From Lodderomyces elongisporus (Eukaryota > Ascomycota > Pichiomycetes > Serinales > Debaryomycetaceae): a stretch of DNA of 64,000 nucleotides. The stretch covers positions 2,861,501 through 2,925,500 of the forward strand of contig NC_083673.1 in the NCBI RefSeq assembly GCF_030384665.1, in the 5' to 3' direction. Shown piece by piece: positions 10,282 through 18,799 of the stretch; position 1 is the stretch's first letter, and every line of letters begins with the position of its first letter. The notes under the pieces are model-generated. The model saw nothing but the letters and a program-made list of their open reading frames with translations. It was not told the origin of the DNA and made no database searches. A program made the position numbers and the translations under genes.

Positions 10282-12123
10282 ATGAGTTACAAGTCAAATA
10301 GTAAAAAGTATAGCAATAAAGGTTTGCGCTCGCCAAAACCCAGTCGTGGTCACAGCAAACAGCAGAGTACTCCAAGTAAAAAGCATTACAGGAAGTATTA
10401 TCATCAACAACCATCGAATAGATACGTATATGTTGAAGAGCCAGATAGCGAGGCTGAAGAAAGCGAAGACGTAGATAGTCAAGTTGATGACGAAGAGGAA
10501 GACGAGAAGAATGTTGCCGAGGAGCACTACGAAGGTGATAGTGAAGACTATGACAATATCTGTGAAGACTGTGCTGATGAGGAATCATCTAGTGATGATG
10601 AGGAAGTTTACGAATTTGATCTCGAAGCCAGAGATGATGCTGAAGATAGTGAAGACTCAGAGGACATGAACGACGACGAGGAAGACAACGAAGATGTTGA
10701 AATTATCGACGAGAATGATATTTATGTCGACTCTGATGGAAATGAGTATGTACTTGATATCGAGGAAGTTGAAGCAGAACCCGAAGTTCACGATTTAAAC
10801 GATGAAATTGTTGAATTTTACGATGCTCAAGGTTCGACAAGTAGCTCCAGCAGTGAAGAAGAATCATCTAGCGAAGAAGAAGATAATGAAGATGTGATTC
10901 GTATCATCCGCCCAGATTCTGAGGATGATACCGAGTCTGATTCATCAAGCTCATCAAGTTCATCAAGTTCATCAAGTTCATCAAGTTCATCAAGTTCTTC
11001 AGACTCATCAAGCTCATCCGACTCATCAAGTTCATCAAGTTCTTCAGACTCATCCGACTCATCCGACTCATCCGACTCATCCGACTCTTCAAGTTCTTCA
11101 GACTCATCAGATTCGTCTAGCGAGTCATCAAGTGAAGAGGATTCCGATGAGGAATTGGAGATCCCAGAGGAACTTGCAGAAGAAATTGTGCTTGAAGCAA
11201 TCAGACAGGAATTCGAAAATGGTTTAGCTAGTCAAGAAGAATCTTCATCAGATAGTGACGAAGATACTGAATTGGGTTCAGAGCCAGAGTTTATTGAAGT
11301 CGAAAGTGATGAGGACGATACATCAGATGAAGAAGGTTTGACTATTTACAAAGATAATTCTATTTGCGGACCATGCGAAGACTGTGATTGCGAAGAAGAA
11401 GAAGAAGAAGAAGAAGAAGAAGAAGAAGAAGACAGTGAGGGGGAGGACTACTCTGTCATTGATTTGACTGATGATGTTGCTAATAGCGATGATTTCAAGT
11501 TGGAGGAAATCGATGGCAGCACATACAGGTTAACTGTCAGACTTCCCTCTGTTGTTAAAGAAGAGCTCAAGATTGAATTTTTGAAACAAGAGAATGAGTT
11601 GGTGATTAAGGGAAAATTGAATTTTAACAGTCTAGCAGACAGCGACGAAGAAGACAGCAGTGATGACGAAGACGAAGAGGGTGTTGAAACTACAAAGTTG
11701 ACTCCTGCTGAATTTATCGAGTATTCATTATTGGAAGATGATGACGAGGACGAAGAAGAGGATGAAGATTTTAATGAAGATGACGACATGGAGGATATCT
11801 CATCAGACGAAGAAGAAGAAGAAGTAGGTGACGATGATGAGGACCTTCTCCGCGCTGAGGCATCAGATGATGACGAAGAAATCCAAGAAGATGCTGAAAA
11901 GCTCATTAAAGAGTACAAAGATCAAGAATTTTACTTTGAAAAACATTTTGAATTTGACAAATTGATCAAGTTTAACAAAATCAAAGCCAGATTTGTTGAC
12001 GACGATGTGTTAGAATTAACAATTCCAAATAAAAACAAGACAAGCGATGACGAAAACTCAATAGCCATTGACATTGAACCATTTGTTGATGACGAAAGTA
12101 GCACTACAGAGGAATATGTTTAG
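10282..12123 (+). CDS. Large acidic small-heat-shock-type protein with split alpha-crystallin domain (Hsp42-like)
   Basis: Predicted cytosolic chaperone/sequestrase of the Hsp20 superfamily. The 613-residue protein starts at the first in-frame ATG (MSYKSNSKKYS). After a basic, Tyr-rich start comes a very acidic region, a Ser/Asp repeat at about 218-283 and a Glu run at about 371-384. At 411-448, DGSTYRLTVRLPSV then KEELKIEFLKQ and ELVIKGKLNF match the first strands of an alpha-crystallin domain. About 100 acidic residues follow. Then 550-583 (FYFEKHFEFD, KIKARFVDDDVLELTIPN) match the closing strands. A C-terminal IAI at 594-596 matches the IxI motif. This arrangement and the tail resemble yeast Hsp42, but the insert inside the domain is unusual. 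A perfect heat-shock element lies upstream. Confidence 0.75.
   Translation: MSYKSNSKKYSNKGLRSPKPSRGHSKQQSTPSKKHYRKYYHQQPSNRYVYVEEPDSEAEESEDVDSQVDDEEEDEKNVAEEHYEGDSEDYDNICEDCADEESSSDDEEVYEFDLEARDDAEDSEDSEDMNDDEEDNEDVEIIDENDIYVDSDGNEYVLDIEEVEAEPEVHDLNDEIVEFYDAQGSTSSSSSEEESSSEEEDNEDVIRIIRPDSEDDTESDSSSSSSSSSSSSSSSSSSSSDSSSSSDSSSSSSSSDSSDSSDSSDSSDSSSSSDSSDSSSESSSEEDSDEELEIPEELAEEIVLEAIRQEFENGLASQEESSSDSDEDTELGSEPEFIEVESDEDDTSDEEGLTIYKDNSICGPCEDCDCEEEEEEEEEEEEEDSEGEDYSVIDLTDDVANSDDFKLEEIDGSTYRLTVRLPSVVKEELKIEFLKQENELVIKGKLNFNSLADSDEEDSSDDEDEEGVETTKLTPAEFIEYSLLEDDDEDEEEDEDFNEDDDMEDISSDEEEEEVGDDDEDLLRAEASDDDEEIQEDAEKLIKEYKDQEFYFEKHFEFDKLIKFNKIKARFVDDDVLELTIPNKNKTSDDENSIAIDIEPFVDDESSTTEEYV
10936..11125. 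repeat. Ser/Asp-coding TCA/AGT/GAC repeat within the sHSP gene
   Basis: Tandem TCATCAAGT and GACTCATCC-type units encode an almost pure Ser stretch that becomes a Ser-Asp alternation. Phospho-acceptor-rich tracts of this kind are typical CK2 substrates (inference). Confidence 0.9.
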
Positions 12124-12619
12124 TTAAGAACCAATTCATAGTATTTATAATTGCTGACATAATTATTTAGTAAGACATGTAAGTGATTCTAAGGTTGTAT
12201 GTATACTTATGTATTCAATTATTAGTAGATTTTTTTTTTTTTTTTACTTCGAATTATTACAGTTCTATTTCTTATTTGAATTGTGCTTGCTTGTGGGTGC
12301 ACTATTCAAACTCTATCTCTTTTGTTCTTACTAAATTACTTCTACACATGAACCATGAAGAAGAAGGAGATGTATTGTCTTCTGTCAATTCAGTGATGAA
12401 ATATGGCATGTTACTTCTTTTGCATATAACTTTTGTATAGAAGAAAGTGTCATCTATTCTACGTAATCAATATAATTATTAATTAATTATCGGTAAAATA
12501 TTTTGCAACACTTTTTAAAATAGTTGCAGCGTTTTTAAGCGGGAAAAAAATCCACAACGATTATTCAGGAAAACAATTTTACATTATTATTGACATTTTA
12601 CACGATAACGTTTGGCAAG
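12124..12619. other. Intergenic region
   Basis: 3' region of the sHSP gene and promoter of the next gene. It holds a poly-T run near 12231-12245. No gene seen. An 85-codon frame at 12183-12440 begins at an ATT/TTG-type codon and is not supported. Confidence 0.5.
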
Positions 12620-14092
12620 ATGTTCAATATTGAAAAAATGGTTGGTGACTCTCGAGTCTTGCCAGCAACGAGTTTGGGTGTGTTTTCCATTGGGTTTCCA
12701 AATGCATTGGACTCTTTGAAAGAGAATTATACTACATATGACATATTTAAGGTTCATTGTTACTGTGTGTTTTTAACCGTCATTTTATACTCTTATATGT
12801 CGTTGCATGATACACACAATTTTGTCATGCACTTTGTTGAGAAAATTCGTATTCTAAAATTTATTCTCAAGTATGAAGTTTATAAAATTTGTCATGAACG
12901 CAGCAGCAAAATTGATAAGCATTCTATTCTACTTGCTACCAACGTGTTTATTGCAAACTGGCAGGAGGTATTTAGTTTGCCAAAATATTTATGGAGGTTT
13001 CTTTGTCCTGGTGAAAGCACTCCCATTGGTCTTAGAAATTATTTACAAAAGATTCCAAAGTCCAATACCCCAAGATCGGTGTGCTTGATTCTAAAATGTA
13101 CACTGCCAGCTTTGAAAGCTCCGCCCAATGTACCACAACCATATCTTGATTCTGATCGCAATATAATCGTTCCCGAGAAAAAAAAGGTGCAATATATCAT
13201 TGCTTCACGCAATGAATATTTTACACAGTGTAAGTCCCACGTTGCTGCTGAACGTGTCAGGTTGTTGAGGGAAGTTGGGCAATTTATCACATGGTGTTGT
13301 CTAGTTCACACCATGGAAGAAGTGAGCATTTATGAAAAGCTGGGAAATTGTTGGGAGCAAATAGATTCATCCATTGATGCTATCAAAGATGCAATCTTGG
13401 CGGAATTGGTCGCTATAGCCAACACCTGTGACCCCACTGAGCTTTCGGAGTTTAAATCAATGATGCCAAATATTATCATAATAATTGATAAATTCACCAA
13501 TAAACAATATGCAATTGATCTTGCAAACTTATTCAGCAATGATGATGATCGTGACTATGGATATGACTATGATTATTACAATTCTAGTAACAATAACATT
13601 AATAGTAATAACAACAACAACAACAACAACAACAATATTAATAATAATAATAATATTAAAGACAGAAATAAGAATAAAAATCACAATAAAAGTAATGTTA
13701 ATGACATGGAAGAAGAAATTGAAATCGAAGCTATAATAGCTGAGTACCAGGAGCAAAGAACATTGACAGTATATTTGTGCGATATACGCTTGCGAACAAT
13801 AAACCTTCAGAATATTATGACCAATTGCCTGGACTTGACCCCGAAAAGCAAAGTATTTAATGAAAATCTCCCGCCAATTCCAGAATTGATTGTAAGTTGC
13901 AATAATGCGGCTATGACAAGTAATCAACTTCACGGCTACACATGCATCGAAAAAACTGCTGATACACAAAGTGACCCAGTTGTCTATTTTTCACACCTTA
14001 GATTTGGTTTCCCATTTTTCACTAGAGCTTTATATCGTTTTGTATTGGAGTATTCGACTGAGTTCTCCGTTTTAAAGAGTGAAAAAAAATAA
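12620..14092 (+). CDS. Unrecognised protein with Asn-rich insert and a hydrophobic segment
   Basis: 490 residues from the first in-frame ATG (MFNIEKMVGD); the open frame begins ten codons earlier at a TTG, which I do not use. I do not recognise it. A hydrophobic stretch (VHCYCVFLTVILYSYM) near residues 45-60 could be a membrane segment. The middle (about 150-310) is a mixed, probably helical sequence with conserved-looking Cys and Trp residues. Residues about 323-350 are nearly pure Asn from an AAC/AAT repeat, followed by an acidic stretch. The C-terminus ends in a hydrophobic/aromatic region (RFGFPFFTRALYRFVLEY). Codon use looks ordinary. Peroxisomal or mitochondrial membrane adaptor families could be tested, but nothing here decides. 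Confidence 0.75.
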   Translation: MFNIEKMVGDSRVLPATSLGVFSIGFPNALDSLKENYTTYDIFKVHCYCVFLTVILYSYMSLHDTHNFVMHFVEKIRILKFILKYEVYKICHERSSKIDKHSILLATNVFIANWQEVFSLPKYLWRFLCPGESTPIGLRNYLQKIPKSNTPRSVCLILKCTLPALKAPPNVPQPYLDSDRNIIVPEKKKVQYIIASRNEYFTQCKSHVAAERVRLLREVGQFITWCCLVHTMEEVSIYEKLGNCWEQIDSSIDAIKDAILAELVAIANTCDPTELSEFKSMMPNIIIIIDKFTNKQYAIDLANLFSNDDDRDYGYDYDYYNSSNNNINSNNNNNNNNNNINNNNNIKDRNKNKNHNKSNVNDMEEEIEIEAIIAEYQEQRTLTVYLCDIRLRTINLQNIMTNCLDLTPKSKVFNENLPPIPELIVSCNNAAMTSNQLHGYTCIEKTADTQSDPVVYFSHLRFGFPFFTRALYRFVLEYSTEFSVLKSEKK

Positions 14093-14700
14093 ATTGGCGA
14101 TGACTAAATGAATACACCAAATATTGTGATATAATTGTTAGTTCCATTTTCAAACTGTGTCTATCTTGCATTGCTTATCTGGTGATTTATGGCTCATTTT
14201 TTTTTGTTCTTTTTTTATATAGCTTTTTTTCATATAGCTTGTTTGCCTAGACCGTCTCATCTTGACTTTTTCTTTGGTCTGGGTTGTCTATCTCGATTAG
14301 CACCTTTGATTATTAATAGCTCGCTTGTGTTTGCTTCCATTTGCAATTATGATTTCATCTGGTTTTGTGATTTTGCCTTTTCTCTCTCTCTCTCTCACTC
14401 TTTCTCTCTCTCTCTATTGCTTTCATAAATATATATCGCGTTTACTTTGCAAATAGAATGAAATTGGTTACCATAGTCTGCCACACGAGCAAACTCGATA
14501 CTATTAACAAATAACTAAAATCTTATACACCATATTCCTATTCCTATTCCTTCATCAACATTCCTGCTGCAATCACTATACCCCTGATACTACAAACACA
14601 CATATACACTTATTTTTCTTTCTTTCTTTGTTTCCTTTTATCATTTTTCTCTTTTTATTTGCTTTCTTGATTCTACACCTATATTCGAGCGAGTCGTCCA
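14093..14700. other. Intergenic region
   Basis: Holds pyrimidine tracts, including TC repeats near 14380-14416, and repeated TTCCTATTCC near 14534-14550. A 79-codon ATG frame at 14189-14428 is a Phe/Ser/Leu translation of those tracts and is not called. This is probably the promoter of the downstream mitochondrial gene. Confidence 0.5.
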
Positions 14701-15846
14701 ATGAATCACTCACTTGCACGGCTATGCATCAATATAAAATGCCCTTCCAGGTACCTCAAGTATGCAAATACTCATATACGTGAAACCACCCTTATTGCAA
14801 CCAACACAAAACTCACAGCACAAAGCCGACGACACTTAACATACAGTATAAGACTATTTGAAGATGTTTCAAAAAAGAGTGGAAACTTCAAGGTCAATAC
14901 GACAAGCAACTCTCAAGACAAAAACAAAGCTGAAACTAAAACCGGTGCCAAGGATGAAACAAAAAACAGTGCTAAAAGCAATACAACTAGCCAGGAGGCG
15001 GGAAAGCAAGCACAACAAGCACAGCAAGCACAGCAAGCAGCAAAACCACATGGGTTTGAAATAAAAAAGCCGCCATCCTTAAGTATTATACACAATGAAT
15101 TGAGCGAGTCTACGAAACCTGGTGATGCCAAAATGCTCCCGGAAGGATCGCATAAGGAAGAGTTTTTGACCGAGATCTTTGATAACCTCGAGCCGTATCT
15201 TGATACATATTCTGTCTTTTCGAAATTAAAGGAAGCGGGGTTCACTGATGCTCAAGCCGATTCCATTATTTATTTACTCATTTATCAGTTGAACTCGAAA
15301 TTATCCAAATTATCTACGATATATGCTCAGCAATACGAATTGGAAAGCGAACAGTACTTATTTGAAAGCGCTCAACAAGAGATTCGAGTTGACATTACAC
15401 GAAGTCGAGAACAACACATTAATGAGTTGATTACTTTAGTCAATATTTTGGAGAGAGATTTCAATATCATCACCGACGAGCTTAACAATGATTACTTAAA
15501 GTTGAAAAATGATTCTCAAGTTGCCATTAATGAGCAAAAGTCTGAAAATACCTTAAATGTGAAAAAGTTGTTTTTGAGGATCCAGGAAACAAACCACAAA
15601 ATAACCACGGAACTCGACTCTGCGATTCGATCTGAAATTGAGTCGCTTCGTTGGTACCTTTCGAGATGGGGTTTAATAACATTATTAGTATCGTTGTTTC
15701 TTGCAAGTTTGATATTCTTCAGTAGCAAATTTAAGATGCAAAAGGAAGAAGCTAAAAAAGAATTTGTTCCATTGGTTATTAGAGAACCTAGTGAGTACGA
15801 TGAAGATGACTACCATACAGATTTAGATAAAGCTAGTATAGATTGA
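14701..15846 (+). CDS. Mitochondrial inner-membrane CCDC90/MCUR1 (DUF1640) family protein, Fmp32-like
   Basis: Predicted mitochondrial protein of the CCDC90/Fmp32 family, which is linked to cytochrome oxidase assembly and proline metabolism in yeast. The 381 residues begin with a basic, Ser-rich presequence (MNHSLARLCIN, KCPSRYLKYANT). A Lys/Thr/Gln-rich linker with an AQQAQQ repeat follows at about 68-118. The family region starts near 155 with YLDTYSVFSKLKEAGFTDAQA, then a long coiled coil (about 200-320) and one C-terminal membrane helix, WGLITLLVSLFLASLIFF, at 323-340, leaving a short acidic tail. The FD/YSVFSKLKEAGFT-QA start and the ESLRWYLSRW segment before the helix are the family hallmarks. 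The protein is longer than budding-yeast Fmp32, mainly through the linker. Confidence 0.75.
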   Translation: MNHSLARLCINIKCPSRYLKYANTHIRETTLIATNTKLTAQSRRHLTYSIRLFEDVSKKSGNFKVNTTSNSQDKNKAETKTGAKDETKNSAKSNTTSQEAGKQAQQAQQAQQAAKPHGFEIKKPPSLSIIHNELSESTKPGDAKMLPEGSHKEEFLTEIFDNLEPYLDTYSVFSKLKEAGFTDAQADSIIYLLIYQLNSKLSKLSTIYAQQYELESEQYLFESAQQEIRVDITRSREQHINELITLVNILERDFNIITDELNNDYLKLKNDSQVAINEQKSENTLNVKKLFLRIQETNHKITTELDSAIRSEIESLRWYLSRWGLITLLVSLFLASLIFFSSKFKMQKEEAKKEFVPLVIREPSEYDEDDYHTDLDKASID

Positions 15847-16303
15847 GCAAGTACGTTATCAATATTATTTTTCACTATTTTCCTTACTATTAGTATTTTT
15901 TTTCTACATCATTAAGATTATCATTAAGATTATCATTCATTGATATGATTCTAATCAGAATGAAGATTAACTTTAAGATTAAAATTATGGGTTCAATTAG
16001 AGTATAATTTTTTTTTGTTGTCATTCGTGATCCTGTTTCAGGCCCCCCAGACGGCAGAAATGCGTTTGACAGTAGCTAGTGGACATGCGGCGAGTGCGGA
16101 ATAATCAGCGAGGGCAAAAATAAAACATCTTCCCCTTTTCCACTAAAAAATAAAAAGACGAAAAAAGGAAAAGGGAATATAAAATACTTGCTTTCGAAAG
16201 TTGGAAATAGCTTACTTCACTTTTCTTTGGATCCAATTCCAAATTTACCAATACTCAACAATTTCAGTTAATTTAACAAGTTACATATACTTAGTACCGC
16301 TGA
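15847..16303. other. Intergenic region, CMC4 promoter
   Basis: Contains ATTAAGATTATC direct repeats (about 15910-15937) and a less AT-rich patch near 16040-16110. No gene seen. Confidence 0.5.
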
Positions 16304-16576
16304 ATGTCAGAAGAATCACAAGCTTCACAAGCTTCACAAGCGTGTCAAGCGAAAGCATGTGCCATACAAGATTGTCTCCAGGGAAATGGGTACAATGAGG
16401 CAAAATGTACGAAGTACATCGACGACCTTTACCAGTGCTGCAAAAATTTTTATGAGGAAAATGGTGTTGACGCCAAAAGCGTATGCTGTCCAAAATTCAA
16501 ATTACTACAATTAAAGCTCAAGCAAAGATCGCTAGGTCAAATAGATGCAACCTTACTAGAAAATAAACGACATTGA
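16304..16576 (+). CDS. CMC4: Twin-CX9C mitochondrial intermembrane-space protein Cmc4
   Basis: Small intermembrane-space protein imported by the Mia40 pathway. The 90 residues show Cys at 14, 19, 24, 35, 45, 46, 61 and 62, the same spacing I recall for budding-yeast Cmc4, including CX9C between 35 and 45. Flanking sequence also matches (ACAIQDCL, KCTKYIDDLYQCC, CCPKFKLLQLKLKQR). An N-terminal SQASQACQA repeat adds about nine residues. The gene is intact without an intron. The start is the first ATG. Confidence 0.92.
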   Translation: MSEESQASQASQACQAKACAIQDCLQGNGYNEAKCTKYIDDLYQCCKNFYEENGVDAKSVCCPKFKLLQLKLKQRSLGQIDATLLENKRH

Positions 16577-17223
16577 AATATTCTTCGAAAAAAAAGAAAA
16601 TAGAAAATAGAAAAAAAGAAAAAAGAAAATCTTCTTCCGCTTAATTTCTTAGATTCTCTAACCCTTTGCAAAGTCTTCACTCCTCACACTCCTCACACCT
16701 TACACAATCCACAAGCTCCATAATTTCTATATTCTGGATACTAATTCAATCATGATTAAATATATGTTTAGAACCGCGTTATATACCCACCAACGGATAT
16801 ACACGACAAAACAAGGCTGGTAAAAACACTGGAAATTAACTCTATGACTTACCCGAGCACGAAAATCCTTCACATATTAATGAAAGATAGTTGTTATGTG
16901 GAAGAAAATACCATAAAAACCGTGACTCTAATGGGCGTCAAATTTAATTAAAGACATTGATGAAGGAAAAAGAAGAAAAAGAAAAGGAAAAAGAAGAAGT
17001 AAAAGAAGAAAGAGGATGAAAAATTTGAAGAGAAATATTTTAAATTTATGAGAAGCACAGAGAGAGAAATTGAGCGAGTGAGAGAGATGTAACCAATTGC
17101 ACACGACCTTGGTGCTCTTTATTTACTACCAAACTTGTGTTGTACTTACCCATTCATACTTATTTCTTTCTCCAGTAGAAAATCAAGTTTACTTTAGTAA
17201 CTGTTTTCTTCTACTTCTACTAC

Positions 17224-17255
<32 letters not shown>

Positions 17256-17409
17256 TCTTTTTCGATTTCGATTTCGATTTTTTTTTCATTATCTTTCTTT
17301 CTCATCTTGTTCAAATCTGCTATATATACCTAAGTGCCGATTCTTGTTTGTTCTTGATTTGAAAGAAACCTTGTCGAATTGTATTCATTTGTGCGTATTA
17401 TCAATCCTC
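16577..17409. other. Convergent intergenic region
   Basis: About 830 bases between CMC4 and the spliced gene's stop. It holds a GAAAAA/GAAGAA tract (about 16965-17015), a TTC microsatellite (about 17225-17255) and GATTTC repeats. A 78-codon frame at 17097-17333 starts at a non-ATG codon and translates the TTC repeat. No gene seen. Confidence 0.55.
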
Positions 17410-18309
17410 CTATACTTGGTTTGGTTTTCTGGCCTTGTCATACTCCATCGAGTCGGGCACAAAGGGTTTGTAATCTAAAAATAATCAGTTAATATTCTAT
17501 TTCAACAATAATCAAACCATTTACAGAGACATAGACACATTATCATCTCTCTTTCACGTTTACGTTCCATTGCGTGTCATAATAAACATGTATCATTTAA
17601 ACATACCTGAAGAATCGTCAAGCCAGAGGTACTGCCCTGTAACGTTTTTTATTGAATTATCTGCTTTTACACTCTTTTCAAACTCCGCTATAGAAGCGTC
17701 TAAGCTAATTGGATCCATTCCCGCATCCAACAACTGCTTCCTCAACATTGCGATATGCAAAGCCATTTTGAAATTTCTTTTTGCCAACTCTCTTCTTTCC
17801 TGCAATAATTGCAAATCCTTCTTCTTTCTTTCCTTTTGATAATTTAGTTGTTGCACCTGTAACGCTTTCAAGTTGATCGCCGTTGTCTCAGTGTGAAGTT
17901 TCTCAAGTTTCATGCGTTCTGTATAGTTGTCTATTGCAATGTATGCAAGAGCAAACATTGCAAGTAGTCCAGTAATTTCTCTTATGGAATTCTCATGAGG
18001 ATGTGAATTCAGTGACGATGGTGAAGTAGATGGTGAAGTGGAAGAAGAAGAAGAAGAAGAAGAAGAGGAGGAGGAGGAAGGCAAAGATGATGACAGTGAT
18101 GGTATATTTGTAGTATGAGGACTCAGAACTGGCGAATGGTTCCCATGCTGATATTGCCCATGATTGGATATGGAAGGTAATTGATAATTAGTTTCAGGCG
18201 TCTGGTATGGCTGAGGAACTTGCTTGCGATTTGTGAAATGCGAAGGCGGATGCAGTGGGTTGAGGCTGAAAAGCCGAGACAATACTAAGGGAGCTTTCGG
18301 GCGAATCAT
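17410..18309 (-). CDS. Spliced, probably mitochondrial, membrane/coiled-coil protein of unknown family
   Basis: Two exons on the minus strand: 18309-17607 and 17474-17410, giving 255 residues. Exon 1 alone would end after GMFK at an in-intron stop. Removing the 132-base intron (17606-17475) replaces those residues with a conserved-looking tail, DYKPFVPDSMEYDKARKPNQV. I choose the ATG at 18309 because MIRPKAPLVLSRLFSLN is a good mitochondrial presequence; an upstream in-frame ATG at 18399 would add 30 residues. A Ser-rich stretch precedes a hydrophobic segment (TGLLAMFALAYIAI) and a long basic coiled coil (about residues 115-200). A role in respiratory-complex or ATP-synthase assembly (Ina17/Ina22-like) is possible, but I cannot show homology. 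Confidence 0.7.
17475..17606 (-). other. Spliceosomal intron
   Basis: Read on the minus strand, the intron begins GTATGT at 17606 (consensus yeast 5' site), has a branch-like TATTAAC within 20 bases of the 3' end, and finishes TTTTTAG at 17475. Splicing joins phase-1 codons and extends the frame by 21 residues. Confidence 0.75.
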
Positions 18310-18799
18310 TAATGTTAAGTGTGGAGTGGAAAAATGAGAATGTAGTAAAATAGATAAATGGTGTTGTATAGTTGCTGCAAACCAAATCAATTGTTCCAAA
18401 TGTGGTTTGAGATTTATTAGCCTTTTTTTTACTTTTTTACTTTTTTACTTTTTTCTACTTCTTTTCTCTTTGTTTTCTTTTGACAATCTGTCGCCGGTGC
18501 GAATTCCGGTGCGGTTGGATGCGGATGAACCATTCTACAAATATACACCTTTAACGTTACGTCATATCCACAATCTAGGGTACGTAATTCACAATATTTC
18601 AATCTAATAAAAATGAAGATGAAAAATGAAAAATGATAAGTAAAAAGTAAAAAATGAAATAGAAAATAAAAAGAATGATTCGAAGTAGCGGAATTTTTTT
18701 TTTTTTGATCATATCTTCTACAATGCTCGCTATATTTGTATGGAAGTTTATATATATAGAGAGATATAGATATATTAATATATAGTACGATACAAGAAA
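18310..18799. other. Intergenic region
   Basis: Upstream region of the spliced gene and 3' region of the arrestin gene, both on the minus strand. It holds tandem TACTTTTT units (about 18425-18455), AAAATGAA/GTAAAAAA repeats (about 18610-18665) and a TATA/GAGATA run (about 18750-18785). No gene seen. Confidence 0.5.

Noticed and set aside
11448..11918. 156-codon Ser-rich minus-strand frame
   Set aside because: Mirror of the Asp/Glu-coding strand of the sHSP gene; shadow frame.
14189..14428. 79-codon ATG frame rich in Phe, Leu and Ser
   Set aside because: Translation of T- and TC-rich tracts in a promoter region.
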